From Rhizobium tropici CIAT 899 (GTDB lineage Bacteria; Pseudomonadota; Alphaproteobacteria; Rhizobiales; Rhizobiaceae), in NCBI RefSeq assembly GCF_000330885.1, contig NC_020059.1, positions 2,469,001-2,533,000 of the forward strand: a DNA stretch of 64,000 bases, given 5' to 3'. The notes beneath the pieces are model-generated. The model searched no databases. It was not told where the DNA came from and saw only the letters and a program-made list of their open reading frames with translations. Below, piece after piece: positions 6,975 to 17,371 of the stretch. The position numbers and the translations under genes are program-made. Position 1 is the first letter of the stretch, and each line of letters opens with the position of its first letter.

Positions 6975-7901
6975 CTAGCCCGGCGAACGAACTTGCGCGA
7001 GCAACCAATTGCGGAACAGGGCCGCAGCCGGGTTCAGCAAGGCGTTCGGCGGATAGACCAGGCTATAGCTGACGGCAGCCGGCTGTACCTCGACAAAGCA
7101 TCTGACCAGCTTTTTCTCGGCGAGATCGCGTGCGACCAGCGAGCTTCGCACGAGAGCAAAGCCGCGGCCCTGTCGGCAAGCCTCCAGCATCTCGGCAAAG
7201 GAATCAAAGAGAGGCGCCTCCTCCACAGCCCTTGCGATATCGAAACGCACGCCGTCCTCGCCGCCGCTCTCGCCAATCACCTGCTCGTGCCAGCGCTGCC
7301 AATCGAGAATCGTATGCCGCATGCCGGAATAGCGCAGAAGCGGAGCGGCCCTAATGGCCCAGCGCGGCGGCAGTCGTTTGGACAGTTCCGGCGAACTGAC
7401 GACGAACTCTTCGTCCGTCAGCAGTTCTTCATGGGTGAAAGCCGCGTCGGCACGGCCGAGCCAGATGGCGAGATCGGTACCTCCAGGCTGAAAATCCGGG
7501 CGCTGATAGCCGACAGCCAGCTTCACCTCGATGTCCGGATGACGCTGGCAGAAATCCGGCAGCCGCGCCGCCAACCACTGGCTGGAAAACTCCGGTGAGA
7601 CGGATACTGCGACGCCGCGAACTGAAATACTGGCGCGCGCCTGGTACAGTGCCGCCTCCAGCTCGGCGATCACGCCTGAGATGGCGGGGTGCAGGCGGGC
7701 GCCCAGCGGTGTCAGTCGCGCCCCATTTCGGCCGCGATCGAACAGACGGCCGCCGATCCATCCTTCCAACTGCGCAAGCTGGTGGCTGACCGCCGTCTGT
7801 GTCTGCCCGATCCGCTCGGCGGCGCGGCCAAAACCGCCGGTCTCGGCAATGGCGCAGAATGTCTGAAGCACCGAGAGCGGTGGCAACGGCCTCTTTCCCA
7901 T
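6975..7901 (-). CDS. LysR-type regulator (GcvA-like)
   Basis: A 308-residue LysR protein. Residues 7-66 form the winged helix-turn-helix (LQTFCAIAETGGFGRAAERI, then QTAVSHQLAQLEGWIGGRLF), and the remainder the periplasmic-binding-like effector domain starting at RGVAVSVSPEF. The LPPLSVLQTF beginning is typical of the GcvA subgroup. It is divergent from the small DUF1127-like gene at 7999, with 97 bp of A+T-rich DNA between them, so it probably controls that gene and itself. The inducer is unknown. Confidence 0.9.
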   Translation of the reverse strand: MGKRPLPPLSVLQTFCAIAETGGFGRAAERIGQTQTAVSHQLAQLEGWIGGRLFDRGRNGARLTPLGARLHPAISGVIAELEAALYQARASISVRGVAVSVSPEFSSQWLAARLPDFCQRHPDIEVKLAVGYQRPDFQPGGTDLAIWLGRADAAFTHEELLTDEEFVVSSPELSKRLPPRWAIRAAPLLRYSGMRHTILDWQRWHEQVIGESGGEDGVRFDIARAVEEAPLFDSFAEMLEACRQGRGFALVRSSLVARDLAEKKLVRCFVEVQPAAVSYSLVYPPNALLNPAAALFRNWLLAQVRSPG

Positions 7902-7998
7902 GAAAATCCCTCATGCTTTGCAGCCTGAGGATTCATTATACATCGCTTTATTTCAAGCGCACCTATCTACTGACCAAGCACTTCGAGGTCATAGATAG

Positions 7999-8193
7999 AT
8001 GAACATTCTTCATGTTGAAAGCTGGAGAACATGGTTCGTCCGGCTTCTGATCCGGCAAGGCGCCTCGGAACGACGCTCGCATAATGAAGGTGGCCGAAAG
8101 CGAGACATGCTGCTGGAGGAAAACCAACATCTGCTGCGGGATGTCGGGTTAATCAATCTTGCGGAAAAGCAATCCAAGGATGGACGCTGCTAA
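7999..8193 (+). CDS. DUF1127-like small protein
   Basis: A 64-residue basic protein. The C-terminal half, MLLEENQHLLRDVGL, matches the conserved end of DUF1127 proteins (short arginine-rich proteins common in rhizobia, some of which act in RNA turnover and metabolic adaptation). The N-terminus has an amphipathic W-rich segment. A GAGG lies about 11 bases before ATG. It is divergent from the LysR gene, the usual context for LysR-controlled DUF1127 genes. Its stop codon overlaps the stop of the convergent MFS gene by 3-4 bp. Confidence 0.68.
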   Translation: MNILHVESWRTWFVRLLIRQGASERRSHNEGGRKRDMLLEENQHLLRDVGLINLAEKQSKDGRC

Positions 8194-9419
8194 CCTCTGA
8201 GCGTCTTCACCCTGGTCAGATCCGGAAAGAGGCGCATCCAGAGAAGCACCACAACGATGGTTCCGACGCCGCCGACGAGGCCAGTCAGGACAGGTCCAAG
8301 TGCAGTGGCAAGCATGCCGGACTCGAATTCACCGAGCTGATTGGAGGTGCCGATGAACAGCGAATTCACGGCATTGACGCGGCCGCGCATGGCATCAGGC
8401 GTCAGGAGCTGCACGAGCGAGCTGCGCACGACGACGCTGACGGTATCCGAGGCTCCGACGACGAAGAGCGCCGCGACCGAAAGGATGATGTTGCTCGAGA
8501 GCGAAAAGACGATAGTGGCGACCCCAAAGATGAGCACGGCAAACAGCATCTTCGTGCCGACATCGCTCTGCAGCGGCCGACGTGCCAGCCAGATGGACAT
8601 GGCGAGCGCGCCGATTGCCGGCGCGGCACGCAAGAGGCCGAGCCCCCAGGGTCCCGCATGCAGGATATCGCGCGCGAACATCGGCAGCAGCGCCGTCGCG
8701 CCGCCAAGCAGCACGGCGAAGAGATCGAGCGAGATCGTTCCCAGCATGACGGGGCGACTCGCGATAAAGGAAACGCCGGCAAAAACGGAGTTCAGCGTCA
8801 CCGGCTCGCGCGATGCCGGCTGCTCCCGCTCGACCCGGATCGAAATGACATTGACGCTCGCGATGATGTAAAGCACGGCCGACATGACAAACGGAGCAAC
8901 GGGGCTGACGCCATAGAGGAGGCCGCCCAGCGAAGGCCCGATGATGAAGGCCGTCTGCATCATCGAAGTGGAGGTGGCGATGGCAACCTGCAGCAACGAA
9001 GACGGCACGATATTCGGTAAAAGCGCTGCCATCGTGGGACGTTCAAAGGCGGTTGCTGCGCCCATGACGGCAACGGCAGCCAGAATGCCGACGGGACCTA
9101 TCCAGCGCTGCCAGACAGCCACCGCGAGAACCAGCGCCGTCAGCGCCTCGATCAGCTGGCAGGCAAGGCCGATGCGGCGTCGGTCAAACCGATCGGCGAC
9201 ATGCCCGACGACAAACGTCAGGATGACCATGGGCAGGAACTGGCAGAAGCCGACGAGGCCGAGAAAAAAGGCGCTATGGGTCTGATCGTAAATCATCCAG
9301 CCCATGGCAACCGTGACAGACTGAAAGCCTATCGAAGAAAAAACGCGCGACGCAGCGAATGAACGATAGCCGGGGTGACCGAGCACGCTTGGCCGGTCTA
9401 GAGTCTGCAATGTATCCAT
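8190..9419 (-). CDS. MFS exporter, EntS-like (MFS_3)
   Basis: A 409-residue inner-membrane transporter with about twelve hydrophobic segments. The loop between segments 2 and 3 has GHVADRFDRRR, the conserved MFS motif A, and RVFSSIGFQSVTVAMGWMIYDQT at the start resembles the EntS/MFS_3 group of siderophore and drug exporters. It is the last of four leftward genes (EamA, AraC, B3/4, MFS), separated from the B3/4 gene by 94 bp. The substrate is unknown; no siderophore genes are nearby. Confidence 0.88.
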   Translation of the reverse strand: MDTLQTLDRPSVLGHPGYRSFAASRVFSSIGFQSVTVAMGWMIYDQTHSAFFLGLVGFCQFLPMVILTFVVGHVADRFDRRRIGLACQLIEALTALVLAVAVWQRWIGPVGILAAVAVMGAATAFERPTMAALLPNIVPSSLLQVAIATSTSMMQTAFIIGPSLGGLLYGVSPVAPFVMSAVLYIIASVNVISIRVEREQPASREPVTLNSVFAGVSFIASRPVMLGTISLDLFAVLLGGATALLPMFARDILHAGPWGLGLLRAAPAIGALAMSIWLARRPLQSDVGTKMLFAVLIFGVATIVFSLSSNIILSVAALFVVGASDTVSVVVRSSLVQLLTPDAMRGRVNAVNSLFIGTSNQLGEFESGMLATALGPVLTGLVGGVGTIVVVLLWMRLFPDLTRVKTLRG

Positions 9420-9513
9420 GGGCCTTTTCGTCTGCCGGCCGGGGCGCTCGCAGACTTGCTTCTCAACAATCGAATTTTCTACACCTCCCTGCTCTGCCTC
9501 GATGCGCCCCCTG

Positions 9514-10245
9514 TCAATCTTGTTTTTGCTGCAGCTGCAAATTCATCGCGGACGATAGATCAAATCGCGGTGAAGACGAGCTGAGAACACCCTGCCTGGC
9601 CTCGATCGACCATATCGCCGCCAGCTCCGCTGCGATCGCATCGATCAGCTTGGGAACATCGCTCACCGCAGAACCGTGCAGCGCTTCCGCGACGATAAGC
9701 ACCGAGTGTGTGTCGTCACGCACTGCGGACAAGCCGCTCTGTCGATTGGTCCAGCGGCGGGCATGTGCCTGCCCAGCCGCATCGGCAAAGATCACCTCCC
9801 TCGCCTCCGGATGCTCCACCTCACCGGAAAAGGTCAAATAGGATTCGCTGCCGCTTGCATGCCGCACTTCGAGATCGCCAGCGATTTTCGAAAGATCCAA
9901 AACGGCGACGGGAATCGCGAAAGCGATCGAGATCGCATTGCAGAGATCGACGAGCGGATGCAGCCGCGGCAACGACCCCTCCTGGCGAAATCGGCGCAGC
10001 AGCGCTTCGGAGGCGCAGCGATATTGCGTCGGCTTCAATCCCATTTTGGAGAAAGCACGCCGCCATGCCTGTATTTCAGCCATCTCGCTTTCAGGATGCT
10101 GCGCCAGCCGGTCTGCGGCGGTCGCATGATATCCGGCGATCCGATCGCCGACATCAACAGCCGAGGTTATCCCTTCGGCGAACAGCACGCCGGGAACCAG
10201 CTCCGGAAACTCGCTCCACATTTCGTTCGAATGGCGGAAAAACAT
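9514..10245 (-). CDS. B3/4 domain protein (PheRS-beta-like)
   Basis: A 243-residue protein made essentially of a B3/B4 domain, the module otherwise found in the phenylalanyl-tRNA synthetase beta subunit and in stand-alone proteins. Recognisable segments are WRRAFSKMGLKPTQYRCASEALLRR, LPRLHPLVDLCNAISIAFAIPVAVLD and EVIFADAAGQAHARRWTNRQSGLSAV. Start ATG 10245 is fixed by an AGGAGGT seven bases upstream; the longer frame lacks such a site. Stand-alone B3/4 proteins often neighbour amino-acid exporters and AraC or Lrp regulators, as here, which suggests a role in amino-acid or aminoacyl-tRNA quality control; this is inference. Confidence 0.87.
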   Translation of the reverse strand: MFFRHSNEMWSEFPELVPGVLFAEGITSAVDVGDRIAGYHATAADRLAQHPESEMAEIQAWRRAFSKMGLKPTQYRCASEALLRRFRQEGSLPRLHPLVDLCNAISIAFAIPVAVLDLSKIAGDLEVRHASGSESYLTFSGEVEHPEAREVIFADAAGQAHARRWTNRQSGLSAVRDDTHSVLIVAEALHGSAVSDVPKLIDAIAAELAAIWSIEARQGVLSSSSPRFDLSSAMNLQLQQKQD

Positions 10246-10326
10246 CGCACCTCCTGATAGGCATCTGCTTGTCGCAGCAGAAAACCCCGTCATTACCCTC
10301 CGGTCTTGAATAAAATTGCAGAAGCT

Positions 10327-11133
10327 TCAGCCGATGGCCGCAGCATAGGCGCCCGGCGAGACACCGAAATTGCGAACGAAGAGCCGCGTCATATGGCTCT
10401 GATCGGAAAAACCGCTGGCAAAGGCCGCTTCCGCCAAGGGCGTGCCCACCGCAATCAGCCGGCGCGCTTCATGAATCCGGCGCTGCATGAGGTAGGCATG
10501 GGGCGTCAGTCCCGTCGCCTTGGCGAAGGCACGCAGGAAACGGAAGTGGCTCAGCCCGCATAGTTCTGCCAGTTCGGCGAGGGTCAATGAAGCGGCGGGA
10601 TCGTCATCGATCAATTCCCGTGCCCTTTTGATATCAGCGGGAATGGCATCTTCGCGCACGGCGCCTGCCCTCTCGCGCATCACATCGGCAATAAGCGACA
10701 GAAGCAGTTCATCCCGCAGGAGGATATTCTCAGCCGCATCCTCGATCAGAAGCGAAAACAGGGTTTTGAAATGCCCGGCCATCTCCCCGTCGCGGATGAC
10801 AGGCGACGGGAATTCCACCGCACCGAACCCACCCTCGCCGACGTCGCGCAACAGATCGCCGATCAGCCGGGGATCGAAATAGAGCATGGACCATGCGCGG
10901 CTTCTGCCGATCGGCATGCCGTCATGCACCTCGTTCGGGTTGACGCTGATGACGTCGCCGGCCTCTGCCTGTACCATCCCTCGCCCGCTCAGCGACCTTT
11001 GCGCGCCGGCCTCGATGATACCGATGCCGAATTGGTCATGCGTGTGCTTGGGGAAGCTATGGCCGGTTTCGGCCCGGACTGCCTCGACGCCGGCAAGGCG
11101 AGAACGATATATCCTGAATTGACCGGACTTCAT
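10327..11133 (-). CDS. AraC family transcriptional regulator with cupin sensor domain
   Basis: A 268-residue regulator. The N-terminal cupin half contains HTHDQFGIGIIEAGAQR and GDVISVNPNEVHDG, the sugar or ligand-binding fold of AraC proteins. The C-terminal 100 residues hold two helix-turn-helix units (LTLAELAELCGLSHFRFLRAF; LAEAAFASGFSDQSHMTRLF) followed by the usual FGVSPGAY. GAGAGG precedes ATG 11133; an ATG 15 bp earlier is an alternative. It lies between the EamA transporter gene and the B3/4 gene on the same strand and probably regulates this cluster. Confidence 0.91.
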   Translation of the reverse strand: MKSGQFRIYRSRLAGVEAVRAETGHSFPKHTHDQFGIGIIEAGAQRSLSGRGMVQAEAGDVISVNPNEVHDGMPIGRSRAWSMLYFDPRLIGDLLRDVGEGGFGAVEFPSPVIRDGEMAGHFKTLFSLLIEDAAENILLRDELLLSLIADVMRERAGAVREDAIPADIKRARELIDDDPAASLTLAELAELCGLSHFRFLRAFAKATGLTPHAYLMQRRIHEARRLIAVGTPLAEAAFASGFSDQSHMTRLFVRNFGVSPGAYAAAIG

Positions 11134-11224
11134 CCTGGTGCCTCTCATTCCGCCTGTTCGCTATATCAGCTATGGCGTCGCACACGAGCGACAATGTTGC
11201 GCACCAGCAATCGGGACACAAGGC

Positions 11225-12202
11225 TTAAGCGCCTCCTGCGGCCTTGTGATCCTCCGCCGTCGCCAATGCCGCCTGCGTATCGCCGGTAACGGCGGCCGGC
11301 AGCGGCGTGCCGCGCTTGCGCTCCCGCGCCAATGTCAGCAGGCCGGAAAAGATGATGAGGACAATGCCGACGGCCATCGGCATATCGATGCTATCATTGA
11401 ACAGCAGGTAGCCAAAGGCGATCGCCCAGAGCATCTGACTATATTGCGGTGGCGCAACCAGATTGGCAGGCGCCATCTGCGCGGCCGTCAAGAGCAAGAC
11501 GCTGCCGCACGCACCAAGGAGGCCGTAGCTCGCGAGGAATATCCACTGCGTCGGCGTCGGCATGGTGACTTCGGAGAGCATGAGGAGGCCGCTGACGATG
11601 AGCGTTCCGAAAAGGCCTGCCCCATAGAGCGAGATGCGCTTCTCCTTCGAGCCGAGCGCGCGGTTGACGACGATGGAGATCGCCGCCGCAAGACCGCCGA
11701 TCGCCGCGCAGAGATGACCGATCGAAAGCTCGCGAAAACCCGGCCGCAGAACGATCAGCACACCGACGAAACCGAGAATGACGGCCGTCCAGCGCTGCCA
11801 GCGCACATCTTCCTTAAGAAAGATCACCGAGAGAATGGTGACAAAGGACGGCAGCAGAAACAGCAGCGCAAAGGCTTCCGCCATCGGCAGCTTGGTGAAG
11901 GCGACGACGGAGCAGATGGCGCCCGTCGCGCCGCAGACGAAACGCAACAGCCACAAGGGACGGTTCGACGTCCTTACCATATCGAGCCAGCTATCCTCCC
12001 GCTTCTTCAGAAACGGCACGGCGACAAGGCCGAACAGCGCGCCGATGAAGGCGACCTGATAGGAGGGGATCGCCCCATGCAGGATCTTGATCGACGCATC
12101 GCTGAAGGCGAAGACGGCATAGGACGCGAATGCCACAAAGACACCACGCAGGGCGGAGCGGTTTGCGGCCGCAGAGCTGGGATCGGCTGTAATCGAGGAC
12201 AT
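11225..12202 (-). CDS. EamA/RhaT-type DMT transporter
   Basis: A 325-residue inner-membrane protein with ten predicted membrane segments in two EamA halves. The first half contains FVAFASYAVFAFSDASIKIL and a basic loop KKREDSW; the second starts around GLAAAISIVVNRALG. Members export amino acids or metabolites. It heads the leftward run EamA-AraC-B3/4-MFS. The last 30 residues are polar and poorly conserved. Confidence 0.88.
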   Translation of the reverse strand: MSSITADPSSAAANRSALRGVFVAFASYAVFAFSDASIKILHGAIPSYQVAFIGALFGLVAVPFLKKREDSWLDMVRTSNRPLWLLRFVCGATGAICSVVAFTKLPMAEAFALLFLLPSFVTILSVIFLKEDVRWQRWTAVILGFVGVLIVLRPGFRELSIGHLCAAIGGLAAAISIVVNRALGSKEKRISLYGAGLFGTLIVSGLLMLSEVTMPTPTQWIFLASYGLLGACGSVLLLTAAQMAPANLVAPPQYSQMLWAIAFGYLLFNDSIDMPMAVGIVLIIFSGLLTLARERKRGTPLPAAVTGDTQAALATAEDHKAAGGA

Positions 12203-12337
12203 CGGAATCTTCGGAAAAGTGCGATGGAAGACACTGAATCAGTGAGATGCAGGCAATTGTATGATGAAATGGGGCGGATTTCGATTGTGTGGGGGATAAA
12301 CTATTGTTTCAACCTACAGCCATAACTGTGCGTATCA

Positions 12338-13735
12338 TCAAAATGCAGGCAAACCGAGCCTCTCAAGCTGATTTTTAGGGACACGTCCATCGCTCGTATA
12401 TGAGAAGGCCGTAACCTTCAAAGCTGCATCGTCAACTTGGCACCTGAAGGCAACTCGATACCAACCTTTTGAGGTCGGAACCGCTACCCCATCGGCCGAG
12501 ACACCAGTATCACTCAGCATAGTAGGCGAGAATGCCGAATTGACATAATTTGGCGCGTTAAATTCATGCCCAAATTGAGCTAGAGCTTCACTGCGGCAAA
12601 GATACGAAACACGTTCCCTACGTGGCATCTTCTTCCAGGCATCATAATTGCTCTTGGACAAGCGAGCCATCTCGACATCTGAATAGAGCTTTCTCGCGCG
12701 GACAGCCATCTCCATCGCGTCTGATTTAGGCTGCGCTTCAGTGAATAATGCAGTGCCGGCAGTCGGATCACCTTGACTGATCGAAGCGGACTGTTCTTGA
12801 GAACTTTGCTGAGAGGGAGAGGGCTTTACCGCCGGAACGACAATCTGTGGCAGATCTTTTGTTTCATTCTTGACCTGCTCTGCAGGAGCTTGCTGCTTCA
12901 GGTCGGATGACGCCGCCTGCGGCGGCTGTACTTGAAAATCCGAAGGCTCTTTGGTCGTAAGAACATCGGGCGCCGATGATAGGGCCTTGGTGTTCGAGTC
13001 GCTTGCCGGCGGCTCAGTCGCATTTGTCATCTGGTCTTTGGCATCAGTCCGCTGCAGGGTATCTTGCGCCTGTTGCGCTGCCTGCGCTTGTGCAGCCGCG
13101 TCCGTGGCTGCTTGTGCCTCTGCCTGTTGCTCGGCCGCGGCATTATTTGGTTGCATCGGAGGTGTATTGTTTCGCTGCTCCGAGGTGTCGGCCTGCTGTG
13201 TTGTGGTCGGATTCTTCTGATCGCCGTTCATATCTGGAACAGGTACGTCTACGACAGGGGGCTGCTGTTCCGCCTTCTCGACAGGCTTCTCAGCGGCAGG
13301 ATCATCAGGTTTGGGCTCAGACTTCGCCTGCTCCACCGGCTTATCAGCCTTGGCCTCGTCAGGCTTGGCTGCGGGCTTCTCTGCCTGCTTCTTGCCGCTG
13401 GGATCGGATGGCTTGGGCGGCTGTTCGTCCGCCTTCTTTCCCTCAGGCTGCTGTGGCTCCTGTTGGGTTTCGGCGGTCTGCTCCGCCGGCTTCTCGTCAG
13501 GTTTCGGCGTCGGCTTCGGAGGCTGATCGGGCTTCTCATTCGCCTTTGTCGCGAGTTCCTGCTTTTCTTCCTGCTGCGGTACCAGCTCGACATTGACGCT
13601 CTGCTCGGGCTTCGCCTCGGGTGGCGCGGGAAATAGCGGCAGCAAAAAAATCGCGACAAACAGGACGTGTAAAAGGATCGACAGGGCAAAGCCCGGCCTT
13701 ATTTCCCTATCCCGTTTTTCCGCGACCTTTTCCAT
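12338..13735 (-). CDS. DUF930 protein with TonB-like anchor and Pro/Lys/Gln-rich linker
   Basis: A 465-residue envelope protein. Residues 1-13 are cytoplasmic and basic, 14-33 a membrane anchor (FALSILLHVLFVAIFLLPLF), then about 300 residues of low-complexity Pro/Lys/Glu/Gln/Ala sequence resembling the periplasm-spanning region of TonB or TolA, and finally a globular DUF930 domain (about 345-465: LYSDVEMARLSKSNYDAWKK, YLCRSEALAQFGHEF, GWYRVAFRCQVDDAALKV). Two cysteines of the DUF930 domain (CRSE and FRCQV) may pair. DUF930 is common in rhizobia and has no settled function; a scaffold spanning the periplasm is inferred from the layout. No exbB or exbD gene is nearby. It is monocistronic. Confidence 0.85.
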   Translation of the reverse strand: MEKVAEKRDREIRPGFALSILLHVLFVAIFLLPLFPAPPEAKPEQSVNVELVPQQEEKQELATKANEKPDQPPKPTPKPDEKPAEQTAETQQEPQQPEGKKADEQPPKPSDPSGKKQAEKPAAKPDEAKADKPVEQAKSEPKPDDPAAEKPVEKAEQQPPVVDVPVPDMNGDQKNPTTTQQADTSEQRNNTPPMQPNNAAAEQQAEAQAATDAAAQAQAAQQAQDTLQRTDAKDQMTNATEPPASDSNTKALSSAPDVLTTKEPSDFQVQPPQAASSDLKQQAPAEQVKNETKDLPQIVVPAVKPSPSQQSSQEQSASISQGDPTAGTALFTEAQPKSDAMEMAVRARKLYSDVEMARLSKSNYDAWKKMPRRERVSYLCRSEALAQFGHEFNAPNYVNSAFSPTMLSDTGVSADGVAVPTSKGWYRVAFRCQVDDAALKVTAFSYTSDGRVPKNQLERLGLPAF

Positions 13736-13971
13736 CGTTCAGCGGATGGCTCGCGACGAGAAAGCAATCAGGCGAAAACAATGCATCGATTCATTCGATC
13801 CTTATCGGCAAACAGATCAGAAGACTTTCCGGTCGCTGACATATGGTATCCGGCCACGGACCGCGAAAGAGGCATCGGTCGAAATCGAACTTGTCAGGCC
13901 TCCGCGCGATCCGCAATGGCGCAAAAACAAACCTCCGTGATCGCGCATCGCCCAGACGGTCGCATTCCCAG

Positions 13972-14780
13972 TCAGAAGAACTCATCCAGTAGCTGATAAT
14001 ATGCCATCTTTTCTGCTTGCCGTTCAAAATCGCCATAGGCTTTCAAAAACTCCGCAACCAATTCCTTTCCGAAATTGTGCTCGATGCTACCGCAGGCAAG
14101 TGCGATATCCTGATGGCGATCGGCAATGCCGAGGCGGCCGCAATCGATATAGCCGCTGAACTTCGGGCCGTCGGCCATGAAATTCGGAAGGCAGGCATCT
14201 CCATGGGTGACGACTAGATCCTCTGTGAGCGGCCTCGTCTCCACGAGCTCGCGAAAAAGATCCTTTGCCGCCCTTCCCAGCCGGGTCTCGTCAAAGTCGT
14301 CCTCATCGACGCGGCCGGCAAGCAAGCGCACCTTTGCCGTGCCGATTCTGTTCTCCAGCCGATGATCGAAGGGACAAGCGGCGATATCGGTGGCATGCAA
14401 TTGCCGCAACGCATCCGCCAAAAGCAGCACCCGCTCGAGCGGCTGTAACCACTCGGCGCTGACGAGATCGCTGCCGGGAAGAGCACACCCATCAAAAGCC
14501 ATTCGCGTTCGCCGTCCTTCTCATGGGCAATGATGTCCGGGCAGGCAAAACCCTGCGAGGCGAGCCATCGCAGCCTCGCAACCTCGCCGGCCAGCTCGCC
14601 CAGGGGATCGGCCAGCTCGGTCTTGAGGTAGACTGGCGCACGCCCATCGGCCTCGAGCCGGAAAACATGGGCCGAGGAGCGGCCAAGCGCATCCTGCCGC
14701 CATTCATATCCAGCCAACGCATCGCGGAGCCGGATTGGGATGGCTGTTTCCATGAATTGCGGTTTGCTCGCCATGATCAC
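13972..14780 (-). pseudogene. Aminoglycoside phosphotransferase APH(3')-like, frameshifted
   Basis: Two overlapping minus-strand frames together rebuild one protein closely resembling APH(3')-II. The first frame (from 14780) supplies GYEW, SSAHVFRLEADGRAPVYLKT (with the ATP-site Lys) and EREWLLMG; near 14478-14488 homology jumps to the second frame, which supplies PGSDLVSAEWL, DLVVTHGDACLPN (catalytic Asp loop), FSGYIDCGRLG and a terminal YQLLDEFF. The combined length of about 268 residues matches the 264 of the neo-type enzyme. Between the last codon before the break and the PGSDL codons there are 8 bases where a multiple of three is expected, so one base was probably lost. Either it is a true chromosomal pseudogene or a sequencing error; all catalytic motifs remain. 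Confidence 0.85.
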
Positions 14781-14804
14781 CCCTTCGATCCCGATATCGT
14801 CAAT

Positions 14805-14835
14805 AAAAAGCCCGGCTCGCTTTCACGAACCGGGC
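14805..14835 (-). terminator. Intrinsic terminator of rpoD
   Basis: GCCCGG-C-TCG (from 14810) pairs with CGAACCGGGC (to 14835). On the minus strand the hairpin is followed by TTTTTATTG. It lies about 27 bp beyond the rpoD stop. Confidence 0.85.
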
Positions 14836-14861
14836 CTGATTTCATAAGCTGCCGATGCAAC

Positions 14862-16922
<2,061 letters not shown>

Positions 16923-17371
16923 TTTTATATCGTCGCTTTCCCTGACGCTGCAAACTTTCACGCGGTGAAACAATCACACTGGCTGGCGCGCCCTGCACCA
17001 GCTGCGACTCACCGACGAACACCTAACGGAATGACCTTTAATGCCCGATTAACCACGATCACCGCCACCGGATTGCAAAGCTGGATTGCGTTTGGATTTC
17101 CGGCCATGGTATTAGGTGATCCGCTTGATCCAGTTTACCGTTCTTTCCGAAGTTAAACGGTGATTCCCAGAATTTTAGTTCTCGTCAAGCTTTTCCAGCA
17201 AAAAAGCCCGTTAAATGCGCGAAAAAGCCTTATCCACAGGCTCCGCACGCAGCAATTTATTGTTTCTCGTATTTAGGAAGTCCCCGCGCGATGACAAGAG
17301 CATCCTGAGCAAAGCCTCACATTTCCAGCATCGGCAGGTATTACCGAGACTGAGAGTGTGGCCGAATGGCA
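16923..17371. promoter_or_regulatory. rpoD upstream region with a perfect DnaA box (17230-17238)
   Basis: This 449-bp segment between rpoD and the end of tdh has no convincing gene. It must hold the rpoD promoter. TTATCCACA at 17230-17238 matches the consensus DnaA box exactly. A single 9-mer can occur by chance, so replication-coupled control of rpoD is only a suggestion. No terminator for tdh is obvious. Confidence 0.45.

Noticed and set aside
11138..12325. 395-codon open frame opposite the EamA gene
   Set aside because: The translation is strongly charged and without hydrophobic pattern, as expected from the complement of a membrane-protein gene.
13972..14502. Programmed ribosomal frameshift in the aminoglycoside phosphotransferase gene
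   Set aside because: No slippery heptamer or downstream structure is evident at the junction, and related enzymes are encoded in one frame; a simple base loss or sequence error is more likely.
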